The notes below the pieces were generated by a model. It was not told where the DNA came from, ran no database searches, and worked only from the letters and a program-made list of their open reading frames with translations. Of a DNA stretch of 64,000 nt, positions 23,643 through 36,739 are shown in pieces. Origin of the DNA: Muscardinus avellanarius (Eukaryota > Chordata > Mammalia > Rodentia > Gliridae); contig OY726560.1 of NCBI GenBank assembly GCA_963383645.1, positions 26,165,800 to 26,229,799 on the forward strand. Direction: 5' to 3'. The position numbers were made by a program, and so were the translations under genes. Positions within the stretch are counted from its first letter, which is position 1. Every line of letters begins with the position of its first letter.

Positions 23643-26600
23643 TTAAATGCCAACATTTACACTGGCTGCCATCACATTTCCAGGTTTTATTCAGGACATA
23701 AACTTTGATAGATCAATTTTCTAATCGATGTTTTTGGTAAATCCTCATTGTATAATTCTTCTGTGTGTTACATCTTCTCTAAGAAAGTAACCTCAGCTGG
23801 ATAATTTGTGGACTGCGTTAAGATTTGTGCCTTTTCTCAATGAGAGATTAATTCCAAAACACTAGACACATTTACTGAAGTTGGTTCCAAAACTTTTGAA
23901 ACTAGCTTTTAGAACTTGGTGCCAGAGGGAAGTAGTGTAATCCACAACTGAGTGTCTGAAACCTGTTGTCTTTAGTTCCTGCCATCCGTTAGCTGTAACC
24001 ACAAAATGTTTGCTCAGTTACTTAGGGACGAAAACGTAAACATTCTACATACAGATTGAGGAAGCACTGTCTGAGCCCAAGTAAGAGAAGAAAAGAACCT
24101 GAGGCTTGACTGTGTAGTCCCTGAATGAGTCAGCACCATCCTGCCATTGTGGAAATTAGCCTACCCGACAGTGTAGCAGAAAGACCACAACAGATAAAGG
24201 CTGTGAGGTAATCTTTTAATTTAACCTAATGTTACCATATTAAAAAGGTGTCCAAAACGGAAAACTACAAGCAACCGAAAAGAAATAAGGTACACAAAGA
24301 ATAGCTACAAGTACTGGGTTGAGAGCTAAGGAAGTTCAAAAGGTATTTTGATTATGGTCTTCATCTGTACAAATATATTAAACTAAGGAGTTTTGCTGAA
24401 TAGTTTTTCTTTAAGATTCTGGGCAACAGAAATATAATAAATTGTAGGAAAAATAAAGGAAGAAATATTAGAATTAGGCAAAGGAAGACATTTTTTAATG
24501 TGAGGGTGATGGAATTCGCTATCAAGGGATAGTGCAGATGTTGTGATTACATATACTAGGTACTTAATAAATCTTTTCCTCCTTTTCTGTCCCTTTCCTC
24601 TCTGAGGTCTTCTATTTGTTCTGTATGATTCAGACATTCACCAATCTGAAGGATCAAACTGAGTGATTCTTGTTCCAGTTCTGTCCTCACCTCAGTCTGT
24701 CCATAGTCTCTGTGTTTTAACAGAAAGTGGTGAAAGAAAAAATACAATTAAAATGATACAATTAAATACAATTTAATTAAAATTAAAATGATGAATATTC
24801 TGGAAGGAAGGGGTTCTGAAAAGCCTGGCAGATTTTCATCTTTGTCATGTTTTTAGGCCCCTGGTGGCACTGTAGCCGATAATCCGAATTGTGGGGACCT
24901 CATGATATAATGTGGATTGGAATGGTCAGTCGATTTAAAATTATAACAGCATCCAAACTGAATACATTCAAGTAACTTGTCCTGTTGAAGCAAAATCCTT
25001 TTCTGTAGTGAGCCTCACTTTTGAGTCACCTGTGAGAAACAAAGTACTTAAGAAAAGTTTCCATTATATTTGCTTTTCCTTCTTTTAAGGTATACCTGAT
25101 AATCTTGAAAATTATACTAAATCTTCTTTATCAAATGCTAGATAGGAGCAAAGGTCTGAGCGAGGCTGACATCTCTGATACCATTTCCAGTCCCAAAGAG
25201 AGTCCTAGAGTCATCCTACTTGCAGACAGTGATATTATCAATATTCTATTTCCTGTCCACCAAAGAAGAGAAATGCTTTCCAAATGAGCATTTGTGACCA
25301 TCAGGGAGACTTTAGAGATTTTGGCAATTTTGAGAGACAAGGTAAATTCAAAACAGGCAGTAATGAGATCTAGAGGTTTAGGGTGCTTTCCCTTTTTTTA
25401 TTGAAAGATATGCTGGCTTCAAGTAAACTGTATTTTTGATGATATGAATTCATTAATCTTTTAAGAAATTCAAGGTTGTTATTCTTCCTACTAGGAGGCA
25501 AACAAAGAGGAAAATATGAACAGTAGAAATGGGAGATCAAAAGTACTGATTTGTGTTCTCTTCTCTAACAGGCACATTTTGAAAAAAAAAGTTTGGAATA
25601 TATAAATGAAATAAAAATATGCAGACAGAATTACAGTGTGCTACAGCCTTGTCATTCTACCTTGCAGGGGAGCCATGGTTTTCATATTAAGGGATGTGTT
25701 TGGTCCTCAAAGTGTTTGCGATATAAGACAAAGTAAGACTTGTGATGGCATCAGGGAAAATCAAATTTTTGCATGGCAGTTTCCACGTGACTCCATAGCC
25801 CTGTTGTTCATTGCTTTTGAAAGGAAAGACAAATATCGATGTTCAAAGTTCTCAGGCAATTTCAAAATTTGAGGCTATTGATTCTTAATTTATTTTGTTT
25901 TGGAATATTGTGGTTTGTGCAGAAGAGACTCAGACCCTTAACAATCTTGTTGCCTTGTGGCTCTGGAAGCTTTTGAGCTATCCTTCATTTACTTTCTATG
26001 GTGGCTTATGCCCCCAATAATTTGCTTTTTGTTTTTTAAAATTGATCCTTTTAGGCTTTGGGTACAAATTAAATTATATGTGAGACACTTGACATTTGGG
26101 TTTCTTTGGGGATTTTATTTAGGACACTGTAATGAGCACTCAGAGAGATGGGTTTGTAGGTCTTAGATCCTTCCACTATTCTGATATCACCCGGAGTCTA
26201 AATACTTAATTTTCCCTTTATGGGAATACTTAAATACTTAATTTTTCTTCTATGGTATAGGTTTTTTCTATTCTGTGTTCACTTGACCATTCGGTCACAA
26301 AAGCACAGGTTCTATCTGATAGTGACATTCCCTAAATCGGTACCCTCATAGAAATGTTCTCTCTGAACCAATTTACATCTCAGGAGCTAAAACTTTTTTC
26401 ACTGAAAATGTAGATACTAAATTGTAGCCATTTTTTATAGATTGATGATTAAATAGCTTTTATTTCTTTTGTCTCTTTTTCAGTTCCTTCCATCTTTCCT
26501 TCCTTCCAAATCCTCCTTCTCTTCTCTCCTCCATTCTGAGATACTAGTATGAATAATTTACTATTTTTTCACACCTTTCCCTCCAGAACTGATCAATCCT

Positions 26601-26993
26601 CAGCGCCCCTGATTCACCTTGTTCGGTTTTATGATGATATTCATGTTGTTTCTACACCCAAAGGTTCTCTCACCTTTTTGTGTCTTTCCCTTGCTCTGCC
26701 CTGTGATGCGGGGAGCCTGTCTGTTCTAGGGTTAAGTTTCCCAATCTCTTGCCAGAGGGCTTTCTGCTGGATTTTGTCCGTTTTCCAATGGGACACACTG
26801 GCTCAAGACTTGAAAGTGAAGATTGAGAAGGCCAAGGTGTTTCCCCTTCTATGCTACAGATGGCTTTTCCTGCAAGAGCTGCCATTGTTATTGGTTCCAG
26901 TTCTCATTGGACTGGTACACGGCTTGAATGTCCCCTCCACGATTCAAGCTGAAATTTCATTGCCTTTGTGACAGGACTATGAGGTGGGACTCT
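23643..26993. other. No gene seen
   Basis: About 3.3 kb without a recognised repeat or gene. The longest open frame (26549-26971, plus, about 140 codons) has no motif I recognise, and its codon context does not look coding. The span may contain unrecognised ancient repeats. Confidence 0.5.
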
Positions 26994-27135
26994 AGTCAGC
27001 TGTGGTGGCACATGCCTGTAATCCTAGTATTTGGAATTCTGAGACAGGAGAATAATCTGTTAGAGGCCAGCCTCAGAAACTGACTGCTCCCTTGATTCAA
27101 AATAAAAAAAAAGGGCCAAAGATATAATTTGTGAG
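26994..27135 (+). mobile_element. SINE (B1 half plus linker)
   Basis: The B1 half (AGCTGTGGTGGCACATGCCT) is followed by 'ttcaaaataaaaaaaaagggccaaagatataa'. The ID half is almost missing. Confidence 0.8.
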
Positions 27136-27514
27136 AATTTAATTAAATGTTTGCTATCAAAAGATTAGCTTAATTTAGAGTAACTCTATTTGTAAAACTG
27201 CCATTTTGTAACCTTGAATAAATTCCTGTTCCTTTGTAAGTTATCATTTCCTAAAAATCGTAAATGCTACCTGCCTCAGCATTCTAGTCTAGATGAATTA
27301 GCCACTAGGGTAAGACTGTGACATCATGTCCCCCCCAACAGGAGTATATTACAGAAATTTGTTTTAGAGATTAAAAACTGGGTGAACTTCCTGGACATTG
27401 TACTTGCTTATCTGCTTCTTGTTGGCAGCACACGCTTTTTGCAAAAAATAAAATTGCCTTGCTGAGTCATTTTAATACATGTCTTATCATGCCATGAACA
27501 CTTATAATTTATAA

Positions 27515-27578
27515 CAAATTCAGAGGTAGAATGCCTTAATAACAAATCCAGAGGTAGAATACCCTGGGTTCTATCCCC

Positions 27579-27630
<52 letters not shown>
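27515..27630 (+). mobile_element. ID-half SINE fragment with (CA)n tail
   Basis: Text 'cagaggtagaataccctgggttctatccccagtaac' leads into a (CA)n run at about 27584-27629. A 'cagaggtagaat' block occurs twice in 40 bp, so the fragment carries a small internal duplication. Confidence 0.75.
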
Positions 27631-27632
<2 letters not shown>

Positions 27633-27759
27633 CCTTTAAGAAATGACCAGCACACATGGCTTTGCTTTCATGAATGGGTGAATGTCATTATTGCAGAAAT
27701 GGGCTTCTGATAAAAATAAAACAAGATGAATCTTTCACATGCTCTCTTACCATTTCATC

Positions 27760-27885
27760 TTGTATCAAGGACCCTTGATCTTGAATTTTCTGCTTCCAAA
27801 ACATGAGCCGTATAAACTTCTATTGTTTATAATTTCCCCAGGTTGTGGTAGTCTGTTATAGCAGCAGAATAAAGCACCTGGTCTG
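27760..27885 (+). mobile_element. MLT1-like LTR 3'-end fragment
   Basis: The order 'ccttgatcttgaattttctgcttccaaaac', 'taaacttctattgtttataa' and 'gtggtagtctgttatagcagcagaataaagca' matches the end of MLT1-type MaLR LTRs. It is 5'-truncated. Confidence 0.7.
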
Positions 27886-29734
27886 TTGGGGTTCTAGCTT
27901 CTGCTAGATGGTTCTGACTCCTTTGTATTTCAGTGATGGAGTGACTTCCTGCTGTTTTTAATCCCTAGTTTAGCTAGTTGTTCTTTGTTTAGCTCTCAGC
28001 TCTTTTATTGTCCATCTACCAATTTCTTGTATTAAATTTACCCTGTTGCACTTAATGCAATTTTTAGCTTCCTGGTTAGATACTGATGTAATCCATGTAC
28101 ACAGTATTGTTGACGTGGTTTATGTGTTTATCACAGTCTATTGGGTTATAATCTTCTTGAGGTAGGAGGCTCTACCTATCTTGATCTCTCTCAAGTCTGA
28201 TACCTCAGTGACTCACACATAATGGTGCCTCATTGTTTGACCACACATTTCAATATATTTATTAGTTGCGCAGTGAACATATGTATATATATTGTCAAAG
28301 TGCAGTGATTTACAACTGTGTCATGTGTTATTATTGTAATTCTTCATGAGCTAGACTTTGACCATTTTTTACAACTGTATACTTTGTTAATGGTCATAAA
28401 TAAATGAAAAATTGATATTTAGGAGAGAAGAGAAAGTTAAAAAAAGTAAACATTTTAGAAATAAGAAATCCTAACCAGCCAACAAGGCAATAATTAACTG
28501 GGATAAAGAGTTAAATACAGCCTATAAAATTTGTTAATAGATAACATAGATAGCCAGGTGTGGTGGCTCACACTTGTAATCCCAGCATTTGGGAGGAAGA
28601 TTAAATAGCAAGGAAGAAAAGAGATGACTAGAAAATACTGAGGTAAAGGTGGAAGGATGCCTACAAGATTTCTCTATTTTTTTCAGAGGAATTTCATTTT
28701 GTACAAAATGTTCGGCAACATTTTCTTTTCATTCCTGTTTTTTTTTTTTTCCACTTGAAAATGACTACCTTACTTTTAAGCATTAGTATGTAGGAGCATA
28801 GAACTGATTGTTTTTTTTTATGCTTAATTACATAATACACCACATGTTTGAGAGCGGATGGGTGGAGGGAAGCAGAGGAGCCTTTGAGTTCAGATCTGCC
28901 CTTTTGGATTATTTCTAAGACTTAGGCCTCAGCAAAATAGTTTTTAATACAGGCAATGAATGGAAGATCTGAGAAGAAAGTATGTTTGTAGGGCCAGGGA
29001 GAAAATATATGGGAACTCACTGTACTTTGATTATTTGGAAATTATTTTAATTTTTATATATCTAAGTTTGCTTAATTTCTTTTGAACTGCTTGTCACTGT
29101 TTTATATATCCTGAATTAATAACCATACCTACAAAATTCATCCCCAGAGTTTCCACAAGAGACATTAAAATAAAAACAAATTAACTCATTTTCCATGTAA
29201 CTTTTCTATTAACCTAAAATTGCTTTAAAATTAAAAATATTTTAAAAAAATAAAGAAAAGAATGGAATCGTAATAAGCCTCTTAGAACAAAGCCCATAGA
29301 ATTACCATGATGAAGAGTTTTTACATTTGGCTCTGATTTTATAGAGAGACTTTCATCAAAGCAGATTCTTTAATCAGTGCTATAGTGATTTATTTTACTT
29401 CCTTGGTTTATCTTTTTATTTATTTATATTTACATATATGAAAAAACCCACACACAAAAAACAAAACAAAAATTCAGTTCCCTGTTAACTCACATAGAAT
29501 CCCAAAACTCAGTGTCATTGACTGTGACTGGTTTAAATCATGCCATGTGACTATTTCTGAACAAGTATGTGGCTGGTAGTGAGATTTTCTTCTAAAAGAT
29601 AGCAAGGCTTACCGTATTAGATAAATAAACTAATGCCATATATGCCATGTATCTGGAGAACTCAGGGTCACTCATAAAAGGGAGAAGTTAGTAAAACACA
29701 TGCTGGATATTAGAGCTTTCTTAGATGGGTAGAT
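27886..29734. other. No gene seen; one SINE stub
   Basis: Unique AT-rich DNA. A SINE stub lies at about 28551-28600 (GCCAGGTGTGGTGGCTCACA) and is cut off after about 50 bp. No gene or RNA is recognised. Confidence 0.5.
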
Positions 29735-31225
29735 GGTAAAGATCTTCTCACATTCTGTAGGCTCTCTCTGCAGATTCTTGATAGTTTTCTTTGCTGCATA
29801 GAAGATTTTTAATTTATTTCTATCCAATGTATTAATTCTTGTTTTAATTTCCTGAGTTTTCAGGGTCTGATTAAGGAAGTTTCTACCTGTACCTATATGT
29901 TGGGAGTGTTGGTCCTATGCCTTCTTTTAGCAATTTAAAAGTTTCTGGTCTAATTTCTAAGTATTTGAACCACTTTGAGTTGGCATTTGTTCAAGGTGAG
30001 AGATTTGGGCTTAATTCCACTTTCTACCTATGAATAGACAGTTTATTCAATACCATTTGTTGAAAAGGCTGTCCTTTCTCTAGTGTTTGTCTTTGATGTC
30101 TTTATGAAAGATCAGCTGGTTATAGGTATGGGGCTTTGTTTCTGAGTCTTCTGTTTTGTTTCAGTAGTCTATGTGTTTGTTTGTCTTTGCATCAATACCA
30201 TGCTGATTTTATTACTATTGCTTTGTAGTATAATTTGAAGTCAGGTATTCTGATGCCTCCAGTATGGTTTTTATTGCCGAGACTTTTTTGACTTTTTGAC
30301 TATATTGATTTTTCGACTATCCTGGGTCTTTTGTTTTTTCATATGAATTTTATAACTAATTTATCTAGCCCTGTGAAAATTTACAGTGGTATTTTGATAG
30401 AGATTGCACTGAATGTGTAGAGCAATTTTGGTAGGATGACCATTTTGATTATATTTATTCTGCTAATCTAAGAGCATGGAAGGTCTTTCCATCTTCTCAA
30501 ATTCTCTTCAATTTGTTTATTTAGTGATTTATGATTTTCATTGAAGAAGCCTTTTACCTCCTTGGTTAAATTTATTCCTAACTATTTTACAATTTTTGAG
30601 GTTATTGTGAATGGATTTTTTTCTGTATTTCTTTTTCAGTGAATTTATGAGTGGTATAAAGAAATGCTAATGACTTTCATAGGTTGATTTTGTATCCTGC
30701 TACTTTGCTGAAACTATTTATCACCTCTAGTAGTTTTCTGGTTGAGTTTTTTCTATCATTTAAGTAAAGGATCATGTCATCCACAAAGATAGTTTCAGTT
30801 CTTCTTTCCCTATTTGTATTCCTTTGGTTCTATGCTCCTGTCTTACTGTTGAGTTTATGGTTTTGAGTACTATGCTGAATAGGAGTGGTGACAGTGGGAA
30901 TTCTTTTCTTGTTCCTGATTTTAAGGGAAATTCTTTTCTTGTTCCTGATCTTAAGGGATCTTCTATCACTTTTTCTCCATTAATAATGATACAGGCTTTG
31001 GGTTTTTTGTATTTGGCTTTCTTGATGTTGAGGTAGGTTCCTTCTACTTTTAATAGATGAAGTAATGCTATGAGTGTATACAAAATTACCAATTCCAATC
31101 TCAAAGACATATGAAGATGGTTGGAGGAGACCTAGTGAGGAGGGCATTAAGTTTTGTGTGCATGTATTTTCTGATACTATGTACCTCAATATAGTGTAAA
31201 ATTACAATGAACCAAATAAAAACAT
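29735..31225 (+). mobile_element. L1 with inverted 5' part (twin-priming type)
   Basis: From about 29735 to 31055 the sequence is L1 ORF2 in antisense: the plus strand reads TTGTAGTATAATTTGAAGTC near 30226. The minus strand translates to reverse-transcriptase text around 30770-30960, including an FVDD catalytic-motif equivalent and GIQIGKEELKLSL. From about 31110 to 31215 it is L1 3' end in sense orientation, ending ACAATGAACCAAATAAAAAC. A 5' part inverted relative to the 3' tail is the usual product of twin priming. A 30-bp tandem duplication (30895-30954) repeats ten codons of the RT region. No functional protein remains. Confidence 0.8.
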
Positions 31226-31421
31226 TCTGAGAAAATAACCAGAAAATGTCTACTACAAATTTGATGTAAAAACTGCAGAATATCTACACACTAACCTTAT
31301 GATTAACTAGTTTTATATTCCGATGATGGCTCAAGCATGAAACTTTCATTTCCAGAAAGATTTCCTCTATTGATTTAATGATGTTTCAAATTTAGTAATT
31401 ACTGCTATGCTATTTTATTTT

Positions 31422-32050
31422 TAAAAATTTTTTATTGGTGCATTATATTCATACATCATATTGGGGTAAAAAACTTGTGTGTACATACATGTACACATCA
31501 TCCATTTATCCCCTACCCAATTCCCACCCTATTCACTCCTCATCCCTCCTTTCCATGCTTGGCTTAGTGGTTGACTTCGATATGTTTAAGTACATTGTGT
31601 GTTTTAGAGAATTTCCTTCTTCCCTCGCCCATCCCCTCATTTAGGTTGTCTTGTTTGCTCCTCTATAGAATTTCTTTTTCATCTAGAGTTCCTCTTATGA
31701 CCCATTTTTTCTTAGCTTTCACATATTAGGGAAAGCATTCAATTTCTTATTTTTTGTGATTGACTAATCTTGCTTAGCATAATGTCCTCCACTTCCATCC
31801 ATTTCCCTAAAAGTGATGTAACTGAGTTTTATTTAATGGCTGAGTAAAATTCCATTGTGTATATATCCCACAGTTTTATAATCCACTCATCTGTTGATGG
31901 ACATCTTGGCTGTTTCCATAGTTTGACAATGGTGAATTGTGCAGCTATGAACATAGATGCACATGCATTAGTTTGGTAGTTTGGTTTACTTTCTTTTGAG
32001 TAGATACCCAGAAGTGGTATTGCTGGATCAAATGGTATATTTGTTCCTGT
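31422..32050 (-). mobile_element. 5'-truncated L1, antisense, with target-site duplication
   Basis: On the minus strand this is the end of L1 ORF2 plus the 3'UTR and A tail. It is flanked by TATGCTATTTTATTTT at 31406-31421 and again at 32051-32066, a perfect 16-bp target-site duplication. The insertion is therefore a complete, about 630-bp, truncated event. Confidence 0.92.
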
Positions 32051-32066
32051 TATGCTATTTTATTTT

Positions 32067-32550
32067 ATTCAAATAACATGTGCATGAAGCAACCACAATG
32101 CTCAGTTGTAGGGAATGCAAAGAAAACGAGACACAGACTAAGACATAGCCCCTGTTCTCAAGGGGTTTATAGTCTATTATGAAAGCAGACAAGTCAACAT
32201 AGGTATATAAGATGGTTGTCAAGAAGATACATCTGATCTTAAACACATCAGATGTGCCAAGGCAGGCTTTAGGAAGGAGCTCAGACTGGGGCTAAGTCTT
32301 GAAGGCAGTAAGAATTAACCATATGGATCAAAGCTAGAACTTATTCCAGCCAAACAAAACAAAACCAAAAAATTTCCAAAAAAATTTGGAAATTTGTAAT
32401 GACTTAATAAGGATAGGACATAAGATACGAGTATATATAGGAAGAGATAAGGCTGGTAAACATATAAAGGTTAGTTTCTAGATTTTTTTAAGTACAGAGT
32501 TGGGATCCTTTTGAAGTTGAGGGAGTGGCAATGAAAATTATCTTTAAAAA
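32067..32550. other. Unique DNA; possible MIR-associated relic
   Basis: Text such as 'gcaggctttaggaaggagctcagactggggctaagtcttgaaggcagtaag' (about 32263-32315) resembles old repeat sequence, but the match is too short to name. No gene is seen. Confidence 0.4.
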
Positions 32551-32560
32551 AGATCAAAAC

Positions 32561-32768
32561 TGCTTGGCGTGGTGGCGCACACTTGTAATCCCTGCACTTG
32601 GGAGGTGGAGACAGGAGGATTGTGCTGGTTCAAAGCCAGCCTCTGTGGCTTAAGAGACCCTGTTTCCAAATAAAAATATAAAATAGGTCTGGGAGTGTAA
32701 CCTGGAGAAGGGTTCCCAGGAACCCCAGTACTACCAAAATAAATAAATAAACAAATAAATAAATAAAT
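32561..32768 (+). mobile_element. B1-dID-type SINE with (AAAT)n tail
   Basis: The B1 half (GCTTGGCGTGGTGGCGCACA), linker, ID half (GGTCTGGGAGTGTAACCTGG), CCCAGTACTACC and an (AAAT)n tail are present. ATCAAAACT before and ATCAAAATT after are a likely short target-site duplication. Confidence 0.88.
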
Positions 32769-32771
32769 AAT

Positions 32772-33437
32772 CAAAATTATGGGCTATATATGCAATAGAA
32801 TTCTACTCAGCAATAAAGAAGAACAAAATTACATCATTTTCAGGAAAATGGTTGGATCTGCAGAACAGTATATTAAGTGACATTAGCCAGTCACAGAGAG
32901 TGAAGGATCATATGTTTTCTCTCATAGGTGGAAGCTATGGAGTAATTAGGATACCAGAAGACTGCAGATAATAGAGGATAAACTACAGTAGAATGATGGA
33001 GGTTTAGAGAAGGATGGGGGTGGGGAGGGAGAATTAATGAGAGAGACACTTCTATCAATGTTATCTACATGCATATAAATTTTTTTCCGGTACTGGGGTT
33101 CCTGGAAGCCCTTCTATCTCTGGGCTACACGCCCAGACCAATTTTATATTTTTTATTTGGAAACAGGGTCTCTTAAGCCAGCGAGGCTGGCTTTGAACCA
33201 GCGTGATCCTCCTGTCTCTGCCTCCCAAGCACGGGGATTACAAGCCTGCGCCACCACGCCCAGCTACATGCATATTATTAATGCCAATCTTAGTATCATG
33301 TACAGGGAAGAGGAAGAGGAAGGAATGAGGAGGGGGCCAGGAGAATCTCACCAAGTGCTGGGTACATGTATGCCCCTGTCACTCTAAACTACATTAGGAT
33401 ATGAGACTAAGGTGCACCAATAAAAATGTATTAAAGA
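32772..33437 (+). mobile_element. L1 3' end, split by a SINE
   Basis: The sequence begins with ORF2 C-terminal text (GCAATAGAATTCTACTCAGC) and continues through 'ttaagtgacattagccagtcacagagagtgaaggatcatatg'. It resumes after a SINE and ends AAGGTGCACCAATAAAAATG. It belongs to a different 3'UTR subfamily from the L1 at 31422. It is 5'-truncated and non-coding. Confidence 0.85.
33077..33263 (-). mobile_element. B1-dID-type SINE inside an L1
   Basis: The antisense ID half (GGGTTCCTGGAAGCCCTTCT) is followed by the antisense B1 half ending 'ctgcgccaccacgcccag'. It is flanked by perfect CTACATGCATAT copies at 33065-33076 and 33264-33275, so it inserted into an existing L1 3'UTR. Confidence 0.93.
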
Positions 33438-33439
33438 TT

Positions 33440-35089
33440 AAGATGGTTAGTCTGATAGTATTACTTCATTTGAAGGGTAACCAGGCTATGGAGAAAGGGA
33501 GAGCATTTTAAAGGTTGTTGTGGGAGTCCTTGATGAGAATATGTCAGGTCCAAGCTGAGACAGTAGCGGTGCCACGGAAGAGGGGCTGACTCAATGTTTT
33601 ATGATCAGTTAAGCACAAATTGCACTCATGTTTAATTCTGATATGCATGGCCCTTTATACTTCAGGGTGATTGTGTATCAGACCCTATGTGCAGTGTCGG
33701 TTTCTTTAGGGAAGCGTCAGAGGGGCATAAAGACTTGAGTCATCTATTAGACATAAGAAGTGGTACTTAAAATTCAAATAAATTTTTAGAAATGCTGATG
33801 TACAGATGGAAAAGAACAACTTTTACCATGCCACAGTTTTTTCATGAAATAACCTAATCTAATAGGATGTCAAGAATGTAATAAATCTAGGTATCATAAA
33901 AATAATTAGAATAGATATTGATTTTTTGTAGCATAACACCAGCTGGTAAACAACAAACAACTGAACTTTCATGATTCAGGTGATTTATTCGATATACAGT
34001 ATATATTTTCTTACATAGATCCCCGAATGGATTTTAGAAATCGGTGCTAATTCATGGCACCAAGAGCATGCCATAAACCACAATACAAATAAGAGTTTTA
34101 ACATTTATGGCTGATAAATTCCATCATGATGTTCATTAAAACCAGTTAACTACCAAAGAAATGGGGGTGGGTGGGTGATAAAAATATGTCCTTGTTACCA
34201 AATTATCCCTGTGAATTATTGTTATAAAATAGCCTTTTTAGTTGGAGACATCCTAGTTACCGGTAATAATGTTGGCTATAACCCTGAAAGACTGACCCTT
34301 CTGAATCTTCTAAGACACCATTCATGCTTTGGGCTAGCAATTCTAAGTTTAGAACAGTAAATAATTATTGTATAGGATAGGGTTTCATCCCCAGAACTGC
34401 AAAAAAAAAAAAAATCTGTTTAGGCACTGAGGTTCTATTACCTTATAGCTGGGATATTGGGGCAGACTTGGGAACACCGATGTTTATTTATTTATTTATT
34501 TTTGCTGATCATGCATTAAAAAAGAATGGGAACGGTTGGAGAACAGCCCATCTCCAGCCACCATCTGCTTGTTATAACATCGCTGTATGTTGTCATTTTT
34601 TCCTCTTTTTTTATTACTGTTATTAACACACAATAAAAATACATTTAAATAGCATTAAGTTTGTAGCACACACCAACAATATGGAATTACTCAATGTTTA
34701 ACTTGTTTTGTGGAAATTGCTTTATTTCTATGAGACCTTCTTTGGAATCATATAGGATCCTGCTGTTCAGCTACAGTAAAAACAGGTGCCTCACAGAGGT
34801 GATTACCAATCTAAATAAAGAAAAGACATTTAATAAAATCATGTAAGTAAAATAAAAACATTTAGGTCTTTATTTTGGTTCTTTTGTTCATTTAGCACCT
34901 AACTCTAATTAGTATTAGATTAATGACTGCAAAGACATTTTACATAAGAACTGATCACAGTTCTGAAAGTGACTTTACTAGGAAAAGTGACAATATGACA
35001 AAAATAACTTAAAACTGACTTAAGTACTCAAAAATAATATTATTTAATAAATATTTATTAAGCCTTTATTATCAGAAAGACACATTGTT
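33440..35089. other. No gene seen
   Basis: Unique AT-rich DNA. A stub at 34378-34413 ('ggtttcatccccagaactgc' plus A tail) is the last part of a SINE ID half. Nothing else is recognised. Confidence 0.5.
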
Positions 35090-35090
35090 G

Positions 35091-35305
35091 CCGGGCGTGG
35101 TGGCGCACGCTTGTAATCCCCACGCTTGGGAGGCTGAGACAGGAGGATCGCACAGGTTTGAAGCCAGCCTCAGCTACTTAGTGAGGCTTTCAGCAACTTA
35201 GTGAGACCCTATTTCAAAATAAAAATAAAATAAAATAAGGCTAGGAGTGTAATTAAGAAGTAGGATGTCCCTGGGCTTAATCTCCAGTATAATTAATTAA
35301 TTAAA
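35091..35305 (+). mobile_element. B1-dID-type SINE
   Basis: The B1 half (GCCGGGCGTGGTGGCGCACG), a linker repeating 'cttagtgag', an ID half (GGCTAGGAGTGTAATTAAGA) and a tail are present. The target-site duplication is not clear. Confidence 0.85.
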
Positions 35306-35950
35306 TAAAGGGAAAGAAATCAGAGTAAAAGTCATTAATGTTCTCTGCTGTGAGATCATTGTTAATTTGAGGATCCAGATGGATATCTGTGTGTGTGCAT
35401 GCATGTATATGTACCATCTTACGTAATAGGAATTATACTTTGATATGTTTTTCTGAGAATATTCCTTAATGTGTGTGCATATGTGTGTGTGTGTCTATTA
35501 TAAGTGCTTATATTACTAGGGAATTTGAAGATTCTTGTATAGAGAGATATTTTTGAATTTCCACAGTCCTGGCAAGCCAATAAAAGACTGACTAATAGTG
35601 ATTAATAGACAAGTTCCTCCCCTGTGTCTATACAGAAAAACATAAAATATAAAGCGCTTCAAACAGCATTTAATATAGGAAATTAGTTACATAGTGTTGA
35701 AAGCACTGGGGAAGTAAAAAGGGGAAGTGAGGTAATCCAGAGACCAATGATGGCAGAAAGTGTTACTAGAGATAGGGAAAAAAGAAAGGAGATGACATAC
35801 CAACGCCCAGGAGAAATAGTCCCCTCTGAGATTGTGGAGGAGGGAGGCCTGTGCCAAGGGCTAAGATATCTGACGAATCTTTGTAACTCACAGAGCTGCT
35901 GCTAGAAGAATAAGACAGAAAAAGAGAAGAGGAGGAGGTGTGTGTGTGTG

Positions 35951-35993
<43 letters not shown>

Positions 35994-36735
35994 GGGGGGC
36001 ACACCTTATGTATGCCTCTTGCTAGTGATCACCTGTCAGGCTCTCTCCTCTTGGGACAGGCTATAAGGCCTCCAGCCATCTGGCAGTGCAGCCTGAGAAA
36101 TGTGGTTTACAAAACTCTAGCTTTAACATAATAGAGCAGAGGAGAGAACGGTGGGTGTAGGAGGGCCAAGAGCAGCACTAAGCAACCAACTCTGTAAGTA
36201 AAATTAGAATCAGAGAGATATGAATATTTGGCTTATAATGATGTCCCCAAGTGGTAACTACTACTATTACTTGAAAACATTTCAAGTTGTTTGTTCTTTC
36301 ATAGTTTTGTTTCAAAATAAAAAATGAACAGCATCATCTTCTTTCAAAATCTCCAATCCTTTCTTAAAAAGGGAAGTAATTTAATATGTTGAATTTTTCC
36401 TTTAGGTAACAGCAATCAGTTTTTTTAAAAATACAAAACCAAAGAGCAAGGACTAAATTCTTCAAGACATTTATCTTGTTATGGGGACCTCAAAGTGCCA
36501 GTTGATACTATCAATAACAAATATCTATTGGGGCCTGTGATGCCATGTGTAGGGCCTTAGGACTCAAAAGACACAGGATGTGTGCTAGCCCTGTACATCG
36601 AATATATTCACCTGAATTATAAAGGTTCAGTGGACTGTGACTATTAGTTGGTTTTATGCCACAAAAATCAACATATATTCTAATTATTTTTATGACAGGA
36701 CTTAGATGTAAAGTATGACAAATCACTGCACAACA
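35306..36735. other. No gene seen; GT microsatellite
   Basis: Unique DNA containing a (GT)n run at about 35938-35991, interrupted once by GC. Minus-strand His/Thr-rich frames there are artefacts of the repeat. Confidence 0.55.
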
Positions 36736-36739
36736 GGAG

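Noticed and set aside
26549..26971. 140-codon plus-strand open frame
   Set aside because: No known motif, no clear splice or start context, and a composition compatible with chance. I could not run a protein search.
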